Shown here one piece after another: positions 25,617 through 32,741 of a DNA stretch of 64,000 bases. The DNA is from Chloroflexota bacterium. GTDB lineage: Bacteria > Chloroflexota > Anaerolineae > Anaerolineales > Villigracilaceae. The stretch is from NCBI GenBank assembly GCA_013388855.1, contig JACAEM010000013.1, positions 124,001-188,000 of the forward strand, given 5' to 3'. The notes beneath the pieces were generated by a model. It was not told where the DNA came from and searched no databases. It saw nothing but the letters and a program-made list of their open reading frames with translations. Every line of letters begins with the position of its first letter. Within the stretch, counting starts at the first letter, position 1. The position numbers and the translations under genes are program-made.

Positions 25617-26336
25617 ATGACCGAATTGTTATATCAGACGGACAGTTATCTACAAGAATTCGACGCGCGAGTCCTTTCTGTTTTGCCGGAGGGACGCTCG
25701 GTTATCCTGGATCGGAGCGCCTTTTATCCCGGAGGCGGAGGACAGCCATGCGATTTTGGATCGCTGAAGGTGGGAGATGTGATCTATCCGGTGGAAAAAG
25801 TAAAGAAACAGGGGGATGACGTGCTCCATTTCCTTGGCGGGACTTCGCCTCTGCCTTCCGCTGGCTCCGCTTCGCGCGGGACCTTGGACTGGGCGCGGCG
25901 ATACAAGCTGATGCGTACCCACACCGCCCTCCATGTGCTGTGCGGGACAGTCTTCCGCGATTATGGCGCGCTAGTGACCGGCGGCGATATGGAGCCATTG
26001 AAGGGGCGCATGGACTTCGAGTTCGAGACAATGCGCGGCGATCTAGTGCGCGAGATCGAAATTGCCGTCAATAAGGAAGTCGCCGCGGCGCGTGACATCC
26101 GTGTGAGGATTTTGCCACGGGAAGAAGCGTTCCAGATCCCCGACTTAATCCGTACCAAGATCAACCTTTTGCCCGAAGGAATCACTCAAGTGCGGACGGT
26201 CGAAATTGCAGGTCTCGACCTGCAGGCGGACGGAGGAACGCACGTCCGCAATACGAATGAGGTGGGTACGATCCGTGTTGTCGATTACAAGAGCAAAGGC
26301 GCGATCAACAAGCGGATTTATATCGAGATCGAATAA
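25617..26336 (+). CDS. alaX: Alanyl-tRNA editing protein (AlaX type)
   Basis: Free-standing editing enzyme that deacylates mischarged Ser- or Gly-tRNA(Ala) in the cytoplasm. 239 residues: an N-terminal part like the AlaRS beta-barrel (DRSAFYPGGGGQPCDFG), then the editing core with zinc ligands HTALH (RTHTALHVLCG) and the GGTHVRNTNEVG motif. It matches the medium-length AlaX-M class. No clear Shine-Dalgarno is visible. Divergent from the repeat protein gene. Confidence 0.92.
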   Translation: MTELLYQTDSYLQEFDARVLSVLPEGRSVILDRSAFYPGGGGQPCDFGSLKVGDVIYPVEKVKKQGDDVLHFLGGTSPLPSAGSASRGTLDWARRYKLMRTHTALHVLCGTVFRDYGALVTGGDMEPLKGRMDFEFETMRGDLVREIEIAVNKEVAAARDIRVRILPREEAFQIPDLIRTKINLLPEGITQVRTVEIAGLDLQADGGTHVRNTNEVGTIRVVDYKSKGAINKRIYIEIE

Positions 26337-26363
26337 ATCATAATAATCAAAGGAGAGTGTGGT

Positions 26364-26771
26364 ATGAAAAAATTGTTTCCGGTTCTTTTGGCGGTGTTGG
26401 CGCTGGTCGCCTCATCGCTGGCCTGTTCTTTGACTGAACTGAGCCTTGAGAATGCCCGTATGGCATTCGACGAAAACGGCGAGAATGTGACGAGCACCTA
26501 TTCGAGTTCCGACGTCTTCTACGCCGTTGCCGACCTCAATAATGCGCCAACCGGCACTGCCGTGGTGGCAAAATGGATCGCCGTCAACATCGAAGGAGAG
26601 GAACCGGGCTCCGTGTTTCAGGAACAGACCCTCGATATCACCGAGGACAGTTTCACCGGCACCATTTACTTCCAGCTTTCGAATGACTCGGGGTGGCCCT
26701 CCGGCGATTACAAAGTGGAGCTGTACTTGAATGGAACATTGACGCAATCCGTTTCGTTCAACGTTCAGTAA
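26364..26771 (+). CDS. Small lipoprotein of unknown function
   Basis: 135 residues with a lipoprotein signal ending LVASSLAC (Cys21). The mature part is about 115 residues and probably all beta: alternating hydrophobic strands, WPSGDYKVELYLNG near the end. The latter phrase is common in immunoglobulin-like extracellular domains that modulate ligand or surface binding. A strong AAAGGAGAG site precedes the ATG. Function unknown. Confidence 0.8.
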   Translation: MKKLFPVLLAVLALVASSLACSLTELSLENARMAFDENGENVTSTYSSSDVFYAVADLNNAPTGTAVVAKWIAVNIEGEEPGSVFQEQTLDITEDSFTGTIYFQLSNDSGWPSGDYKVELYLNGTLTQSVSFNVQ

Positions 26772-26787
26772 AGAAGAACCTGTCGTA

Positions 26788-26820
26788 AAAAAGCGCGCTC
26801 CCCAAAGAGCGCGCTTTTTG
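26788..26820. terminator. Bidirectional terminator
   Basis: AAAAAGCGCGCTC (26788-26800) pairs perfectly with GAGCGCGCTTTTT (26807-26819), loop CCCAAA. It serves the lipoprotein gene and the convergent beta-propeller gene. Confidence 0.9.
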
Positions 26821-26827
26821 TTTGATC

Positions 26828-28387
26828 TCAGGATAACAGTACCTGTCCACAATATTCACATTTGTCCATGCCAAGTTCAAGGGTACCGCCGCAGTTCGGG
26901 CATTGGATGGTTTCCACTTTGATCGGGAACCCCTGTGTTTTGAAAGCGGCTTCGTTTTCCGCCAGATCGGCGCGCAGGCGTTTCAGCCGCGCCAGGTACG
27001 CATCGCCGATCACCTCGCCCGATTTGCGCAGGCGTTCCACATCCGCGATGGACTCTTTCAACATACGGCGTTCGGCTTCCAGCGATTCCCGGCTCTTGTC
27101 CTGGAAGGAGACCTTCAGCTCCGGCTTTTTCGGGATGGAGGCAAGAATGGCGGCGATGATCAAAATCACCCCTGAGACGATCACACCGACCAGCAGCGGC
27201 GCATATTGGAAGCCTGGAATGGAACTGAATTTCATCTTGTTGGCTTCCACGCTGTACAGGTCCGCAACGACGACAAAGCGTTCATTGCCCAGCCTGCCCA
27301 CGTCAATGCGGGTAATGCCGCCGGGGCGCTTGGGGAGGTTGTTGCGTATCCCGCTTTCAGTGAAAACCGCTACATTGCCGGAGTCGTCACCAATGACAGC
27401 CTCCTCCTTTCCATCTTCGTTCACGTCGATTCCCGCAATCTCGTTGACCTTGTCAGAGAGTGACCCCGACCACATCTGACTGGCAGTACTGCCGTTGAAG
27501 GAGTATGCCCAGACGCCGCCTTCCTTCCCGCCGACCACGAACTCGCGTGACGAGGGGTCGCCGTTCAATTCCACTTCGCGCACTTCGCTCACCGCTTGCC
27601 CGATTGTTTTGCTGAAGAGGATATTTCCATTGACAGCGCTAAGCACATTCAACGCGCCATATTCGCCGCCGGTGATGATCTCGCTGTTACCGTCTGCGTT
27701 TAAGTCGAAGGCGCGCATCCGGCGCAGGGTCTCTTGCGAATATTGCCAGACAGGATTCCCGTTTGAGTCGATCACGGCAACCACTCCGCTGTAGGATGCC
27801 GCCGCCAGATGGATCTGACCGTTGATGCGCGCATCGTCCAACCCGCGGATCTCTGCGTTGCCAATCGACATATCCCACAATGGTTCGCCATCCAGAGAAA
27901 TCGAAAGAAGATTGCCTCCGTTGTCGCCCAGAATAATCTGTGGCCCGGATGCGAAGCGGATAATGGCGACGCGGGAGGGCGCTCCGATGTTCAAAGAGGT
28001 TACGATTGTTTTTTGCTGTCCCTTATCGATTATATCCACCGACATCCCCTGACCATTGTAATACACGACGATATCTTCCACGCCGTCGCCGCTTACATCG
28101 CCAAGTGTGGTCTTGGATGCGGCATACCCAAAATTGAAGAGGCTGTTTCCGTTCTCATCCCAAATCGAGACGTTATCGGTCGTTTGTAGGAAGAGGTCAT
28201 CCTTGCCATCGCCGGTCAGGTCGATGATTTTCATGCTTTCCGGCGCATTGTAAGGTTGTGACCATGCCACGTCCGCGCCGAATTTTTCGGCACTCACTGT
28301 GCCGCTGAAGGCAAAGACACCCGATACCGCCATGACCAGACAAACCAGGACAAACGCAACCACAAAAGGAATGATTTTGCGACTCAT
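26828..28387 (-). CDS. Membrane beta-propeller protein with C-terminal zinc ribbon
   Basis: 519 residues. An N-terminal helix or signal (IIPFVVAFVLVCLVMAVSGV) is followed by an FG-GAP/VCBS-like propeller (about 40-380) with repeated DLTGDGKDDLF, DVSGDGVEDIV, DLNADGNSEII and DVNEDGKEEAV motifs. A second helix (about 390-412) leads to a coiled coil and a zinc ribbon with CPNCGG and CEYCGQ. The propeller would be extracytoplasmic and the zinc ribbon cytoplasmic. The ATG follows the upstream gene's stop without a gap. Role unknown; perhaps a scaffold or sensor. Confidence 0.82.
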   Translation of the reverse strand: MSRKIIPFVVAFVLVCLVMAVSGVFAFSGTVSAEKFGADVAWSQPYNAPESMKIIDLTGDGKDDLFLQTTDNVSIWDENGNSLFNFGYAASKTTLGDVSGDGVEDIVVYYNGQGMSVDIIDKGQQKTIVTSLNIGAPSRVAIIRFASGPQIILGDNGGNLLSISLDGEPLWDMSIGNAEIRGLDDARINGQIHLAAASYSGVVAVIDSNGNPVWQYSQETLRRMRAFDLNADGNSEIITGGEYGALNVLSAVNGNILFSKTIGQAVSEVREVELNGDPSSREFVVGGKEGGVWAYSFNGSTASQMWSGSLSDKVNEIAGIDVNEDGKEEAVIGDDSGNVAVFTESGIRNNLPKRPGGITRIDVGRLGNERFVVVADLYSVEANKMKFSSIPGFQYAPLLVGVIVSGVILIIAAILASIPKKPELKVSFQDKSRESLEAERRMLKESIADVERLRKSGEVIGDAYLARLKRLRADLAENEAAFKTQGFPIKVETIQCPNCGGTLELGMDKCEYCGQVLLS

Positions 28388-29335
28388 TTATGCAGCCTTT
28401 CTTTGAAGTAACGAATAAGCAGATTGCAAGACTTGCAGGATATTCTCGTGCTCCACTTCCTCGAACGGCGAATTGGCGATGAAAGTGATCATCCCCCCTT
28501 CGGTGTTCAACTGCCTGATGGTGTATTTGCCGATGCTCGACCCCTGTTTGAACGTCGGGCTGGCGCGGGCAATGGTGTACACTTCCGGGTTTGCCACGAT
28601 GCGTACTTTCAAGTCGTGTTCGGTACCTTTGAACTTTTCGGGCTTCATTTTCATCTTGCCACTGATGCGGCTGCGTTTCCAGTACGATTTGCGTTTCTTC
28701 GATTTCTGGATTGCCGAGACGCGCAGGATATTCCCGTCATAGAGCTTTGCTTTCAGCGCCAGCCATTCATCGCGAAAGTATTCTGTCGTGCGGTCTTGTG
28801 CATCTTTGGATGTGCGCGCCACCTTGGTCGGGAGCATCGCGCCGGTAAGGTCAAGGTGACCGAGGAAGGTGGAGTTTGGTCGCAGGTCATCGCGCAGGGT
28901 GTAGAGAATTTCTTTCGTTCCTTTATACCGCGGCGAGAAATCTTGCAGGTCGCTTCGACGCAGACTGCGCGCCATGACGACTGCCGCCACCCATAACACC
29001 AGTCCGCCTGTAATGAATATGAAATCGCTGTACCCGAGCAACATTAGAATGCCATCGATCAGCATCAGACCGACGCCAGCGAAGAAGATAATCATCGGGA
29101 CCCAGCGCCATTTATCGCCTGCCGTTTCCATCTTTTGCGCGTCCCTCCTGAGTTTATCCATGCCCTGCATGATGGACAATGGCTTGTCTGCCAGGGAGAT
29201 GTAAACGGGAAGATAATCCTTTTTGCCGGGCGCGGCAGGGGGAGAGTTCTTCTTTCGGGCAGTGTTGAGAAGATAAAAGAAAATGATCAGGACTCCAACG
29301 AATAAAATACCGCCTACACAGATTAGTGCATCCAT
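28388..29335 (-). CDS. Unknown membrane protein paired with the propeller gene
   Basis: 315 residues. It has one N-terminal helix (CVGGILFVGVLIIFFYLL) and a central helical hairpin (about 82-122), followed by a soluble basic region (KSKKRKSYWKRSRISGKMKMK) and a C-terminal alpha/beta part. No known domain is recognised. Its TAA abuts the ATG of the propeller gene, so the two are translated together and probably act together. Confidence 0.75.
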   Translation of the reverse strand: MDALICVGGILFVGVLIIFFYLLNTARKKNSPPAAPGKKDYLPVYISLADKPLSIMQGMDKLRRDAQKMETAGDKWRWVPMIIFFAGVGLMLIDGILMLLGYSDFIFITGGLVLWVAAVVMARSLRRSDLQDFSPRYKGTKEILYTLRDDLRPNSTFLGHLDLTGAMLPTKVARTSKDAQDRTTEYFRDEWLALKAKLYDGNILRVSAIQKSKKRKSYWKRSRISGKMKMKPEKFKGTEHDLKVRIVANPEVYTIARASPTFKQGSSIGKYTIRQLNTEGGMITFIANSPFEEVEHENILQVLQSAYSLLQRKAA

Positions 29336-29357
29336 GCTTCTCCTTTGGCCTTTGACT

Positions 29358-29363
29358 TATAAT
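29358..29363 (+). promoter_or_regulatory. -10 box of GT4 gene
   Basis: TATAAT overlaps the first possible ATG (29362) and ends seven bases before ATG 29371. This implies a leaderless message starting at the latter. Confidence 0.4.
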
Positions 29364-29370
29364 GCGGATG

Positions 29371-30531
29371 ATGAAACGCGTACTTTACACTGCCTTCGAT
29401 GTGGTACCCAGCCCCAAGGGGGCGTCGACCCATATTTTGCATAACATTCGCGGGCTCGTCAATAGCCAGTTTGATGTGCATTTGCTTACGCCGAACGACG
29501 GTCTGCTCCCAACTGAGGACCGGATCGATGGGGCGCGTGTCACACGCGTGACGCAAGACCTTGCACAAAACTTCCTGGCGCGCGCAACTCATTTCGGGAA
29601 GGCGGTCCTCAATCACCTTGCGCTTCATCCGCAGTACGACGCTGTCCATTTTCGGAACATCTGGGATGGGCTTGCGGTCGCACAGAACAAAAAACGCTTT
29701 GGTTACAAGACCATTTTCGAAGTCAATGGGCTTCCTTCCATTGAACTGAAATATCATTACCCTGGTCTGGACTCAGGATTGCTTACGAAGATCAAGGAGC
29801 AGGAAATCGCCACCCTTCACCTTGCAGACGCGGTCATCTGTCCCTCGAATGTGACGCGCGACTATATTGCCTCGCTCGGAGTCAGCCGCAAACGGGTTAC
29901 TGTCATCCCAAACGGAGTCAGCCCTTCAGATTTTTCCCCTTCGCCAATCCCCGCCCGCGAAGGACGCGTCCCTACCTTGTTGTATATCGGCACCCTTGCC
30001 GACTGGCAGGGATTGGACGTGCTGGTTCATGCCCTGCCTAAAATCCTGGAACGGCAGGCGGTGAAATTACAGGTGATTGGCAGAGGCAGGTCGAGGCAGA
30101 GAAAAATGCTGATGAAACAGATCCGCAAACTGGGCGTGGAGGGAAGCGTGATTGTCCAGCCAGCCATCCCGCATCATGAAGTCTCAGGAGTGATCGCGAA
30201 CGCCGATATTTGTGTTGCGCCGCTCGGCTTCAATGACCGGAATGTAACTCAAGGGGCATGCCCCATCAAAGTGTTGGAATACATGGCAGGCGGGCGCCCT
30301 CTGTTAGCGTCAAATCTGCCCATCGTTCGGGAACTGGTTCGAGAAGACGTGGATGGTTTACTGTTCACTCCCGACGACCCCGACGACCTTGCCCGCCAGG
30401 CATTGTTGTTGCTGGAAGATAGGAAGCTTTCACAGCGACTGGCAAAGTCTGCCTCCGCGCGTGCGCTGACCCGTTTCACATGGCACGAGTCGCAGAAGAA
30501 GCTCGTGAAGGTCTACCAGGAATTGTTATGA
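29371..30531 (+). CDS. Family 4 glycosyltransferase
   Basis: GT-B fold retaining glycosyltransferase, 386 residues, cytoplasmic or membrane-peripheral. The N-terminal Rossmann half has GASTHILHNIRGL. The C-terminal half has VIPNGVSPSDFSP, LLYIGTLADWQGLDVLVHAL and the nucleotide-sugar site CPIKVLEYMAGGRPLLAS (EX7E-like region). Three in-frame ATGs exist (29362, 29368, 29371); the TATAAT position favours 29371. The stop overlaps the next start as ATGA. Confidence 0.9.
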   Translation: MKRVLYTAFDVVPSPKGASTHILHNIRGLVNSQFDVHLLTPNDGLLPTEDRIDGARVTRVTQDLAQNFLARATHFGKAVLNHLALHPQYDAVHFRNIWDGLAVAQNKKRFGYKTIFEVNGLPSIELKYHYPGLDSGLLTKIKEQEIATLHLADAVICPSNVTRDYIASLGVSRKRVTVIPNGVSPSDFSPSPIPAREGRVPTLLYIGTLADWQGLDVLVHALPKILERQAVKLQVIGRGRSRQRKMLMKQIRKLGVEGSVIVQPAIPHHEVSGVIANADICVAPLGFNDRNVTQGACPIKVLEYMAGGRPLLASNLPIVRELVREDVDGLLFTPDDPDDLARQALLLLEDRKLSQRLAKSASARALTRFTWHESQKKLVKVYQELL

Positions 30532-31406
30532 ATCTTTATCTGGGATGTCCGATCTGGTCGTTCAAAGGCTGGGTGGGAAATTTCTACCCTGAAGGCACAA
30601 GACCCGCCGACTACTTGCGCGAGTACGCAAAACGGGTTACAACCATCGAAGGTAATACCACATTCTATGCAGTTCCGGCACAGAAAACGCTGGAACAATG
30701 GGTGGCGGAGACGCCGGAGACGTTCCGCTTTTGCCCGAAGGTTCCCAAAGCCATCAGCCATCAAGGCAAATTAACCGATAACATCGACAGCGCGCGGGGA
30801 TTCGTGGATGTGATGCGTAGACTTGGTTCGCGTCTTGGACCGATGTTTCTGCAACTCCCGCCTCGATTTTCCCCGCGCCTGTTTTCCGATTTACAGGCAT
30901 TTCTCTCCGCTTGGGCGGGTGATGTGCGCCTCGCGGTCGAAGTCCGTCATCTGGATTGGTTTGACCCGCCGCATGACGAAGCGCTTGACCGGTTGCTCGA
31001 AGAGCACAGCATGGCGCGCGTGACGATAGATACGCGCCCAATTCGCAGCCTGCACGGGGATGCAATTTTGGCGGGATCTGCTTATGAGAGTTTGCTTGAG
31101 GCCCGGGAGCGTAAACCAGATGTCCCCGTAGTTCCGAAGCGCACATCCGATTTTGTATTTGTCCGCTACATCGGGCATCCCGATATGGAGATCAACCGTC
31201 CATTCCTGGAGGAGTGGGGAGGCTATTTTTCGGCGCAGATGAAGAGCGGGGCGGATGTGTATGCTTTTTGCCATTCCCCTGACAATTTAGTCGCACCCTA
31301 TCTTTGCAGGGAATTGCATCGGCGTGTGATGAAGGAGGTACGCATCCCGCCGCTGCCATGGGATGACGCGGATGCAGGCACCTTCAAACAAGACCGATTG
31401 TTTTGA
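30528..31406 (+). CDS. DUF72 family protein
   Basis: 292-residue TIM-barrel-like protein of the DUF72 (YecE) family, whose biochemical function is not established. Family hallmarks visible are LYLGCPIWSFKGWVGNFYPEG, FYAVPAQKTLEQWVAETPETF, FCPKVPKAISH, GPMFLQLPPRF and VEVRHLDWF. The start overlaps the glycosyltransferase stop (ATGA). A longer in-frame start at 30480 lies inside that gene and is rejected. Confidence 0.9.
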   Translation: MNLYLGCPIWSFKGWVGNFYPEGTRPADYLREYAKRVTTIEGNTTFYAVPAQKTLEQWVAETPETFRFCPKVPKAISHQGKLTDNIDSARGFVDVMRRLGSRLGPMFLQLPPRFSPRLFSDLQAFLSAWAGDVRLAVEVRHLDWFDPPHDEALDRLLEEHSMARVTIDTRPIRSLHGDAILAGSAYESLLEARERKPDVPVVPKRTSDFVFVRYIGHPDMEINRPFLEEWGGYFSAQMKSGADVYAFCHSPDNLVAPYLCRELHRRVMKEVRIPPLPWDDADAGTFKQDRLF

Positions 31407-31445
31407 CGTGTCACACCACGCTGGTGCTCGAAATATATTTCATGA

Positions 31446-31474
31446 ACACTTCGATAACTTTAAGGTCGAAGTGT
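31446..31474. terminator. Hairpin between convergent genes
   Basis: ACACTTCGA (31446-31454) pairs with TCGAAGTGT (31466-31474), 11-base loop TAACTTTAAGG. No T run follows, so terminator function is uncertain. Confidence 0.4.
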
Positions 31475-31498
31475 GAGCCGTTGGTTTCAAGTTAGGCG

Positions 31499-32488
31499 CT
31501 ATCTTCGTTTCATGTCCAGCACTGCGATCTTGGTGGGATGATTGAACGGAGATGGGTCGGTAATCGGCTTATCGACCACTTTATACCCCACGAGATCTTC
31601 AGGCACGGGGATTAGTTCCCGGATACTGAGATAGCCATCCCGGCAGAGAGACTCGAGCGTTTGCATGTACTCCTGTCCGCTCACGTACAGGGCGTTGTTG
31701 ATGGCGATCAGTTGACCGCCATCTTTGACGAGCGGACGTACTTTGTTGATCAGCCGCGCGCTTTCGTTCACCAGATCAACTTTGCCTTTGGATGTGGCGG
31801 AAAAGAAAGGCGGGTCGATGATGACACAGTCGAAGAGTTGCTTTGTGCTTTTGAAACGGGCGATTGCAGGGAAAAAGTCCTGTGCAATGAAGTCACTTTT
31901 GCGGATGGGAAAGCCGTTAAGCGCGTACGAATCTTTCGCTAGATTGAGGAATTGACGGTTCAAATCGGTCTGGACCACATGTGCCGCGCCACCCGCCATT
32001 GCCGCAACCCCGAGGCTGCCGGTGTAGGCAAAAGTGTTCAACACGGATTTTCCTTGCATGTTTTCGGCCAACCACTTCCGCAATTCACGTGTATCAAGGT
32101 AGAAACTCGCATCGCGGTTCATGGTTAGTTTGACGGCATACCAAATGCCGTATTCATTGATCCTGGCATCGGGCTTTTCACCGAAGATCAAACTTCCCCT
32201 TTTCTCCTCCTGTGTTTTACCGTTGCGAGTCTTTAGGATACCGGCGCGCAACCAGTCCAGAGAGCTTTGCAGGTGACTGACGATTTCCTGGATAGTCGAC
32301 AGGCTTTGTACCGGATTATCAATGTAGTCGTGGATGACCAGCGTACTTCCGTACACATCCAACACAAGATCGGGGCAGCCTTCGCTGAATCCGTTGAAGA
32401 GCCGGAAGGCTGTTTCATGTTGCGGGTCAAAGAGGTGTAAACGTGAGGCAATGGCCTGTTCGAGCAGAGGAAGGATGGATGAGGTCAT
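31499..32488 (-). CDS. Class I SAM-dependent rRNA methyltransferase-like protein (RlmI-related)
   Basis: 329 residues. The C-terminal Rossmann methyltransferase has motif I LNTFAYTGSLGVAAMAGGA, VVQTDLN as acidic motif II, and CVIIDPPFFS as motif IV, the order seen in RlmI/RlmK-type 23S rRNA cytosine or guanine methyltransferases. DASFYLDTRELRKWL before motif I is a strong RlmI-family marker. The N-terminal PUA domain of RlmI is not evident, though a small region with VLDVYGSTLVIHDY corresponds to the linker domain. The target base is unknown. Confidence 0.85.
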   Translation of the reverse strand: MTSSILPLLEQAIASRLHLFDPQHETAFRLFNGFSEGCPDLVLDVYGSTLVIHDYIDNPVQSLSTIQEIVSHLQSSLDWLRAGILKTRNGKTQEEKRGSLIFGEKPDARINEYGIWYAVKLTMNRDASFYLDTRELRKWLAENMQGKSVLNTFAYTGSLGVAAMAGGAAHVVQTDLNRQFLNLAKDSYALNGFPIRKSDFIAQDFFPAIARFKSTKQLFDCVIIDPPFFSATSKGKVDLVNESARLINKVRPLVKDGGQLIAINNALYVSGQEYMQTLESLCRDGYLSIRELIPVPEDLVGYKVVDKPITDPSPFNHPTKIAVLDMKRR

Positions 32489-32741
32489 CGTTGAAGTCTT
32501 TTGCGGTTGATATTCGGGAGCTGCTTTGGAGTGGTGGGCGCTCTTTACAAACGGGATTCAGCTTACGGCTTGGCGTGAGGCGGCATTTCAATATTCGTAA
32601 GAATTTTTATCCCTGGGCGTCAAATCCATAACCCATGGCGCTACGGATTAAGGGTATATGAGAATTTACTCCTCAGATTGTACCCTTAACTTTTTTGGGG
32701 TAGACTATCTCAAATTTTTGCAGGAGTCGATGAGGTGACTT
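32489..32741. other. Intergenic leader region, longest gap in the window
   Basis: About 250 bases between divergent genes with no convincing ORF or structural RNA. It contains a long-loop inverted repeat TTAAGGGTA (32648-32656) / TACCCTTAA (32681-32689) followed by C and six T (32691-32696), terminator-like. Then TAGACT and a GGAG ribosome binding site precede the FtsH-like gene. The hairpin may be a leader attenuator. Confidence 0.35.
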
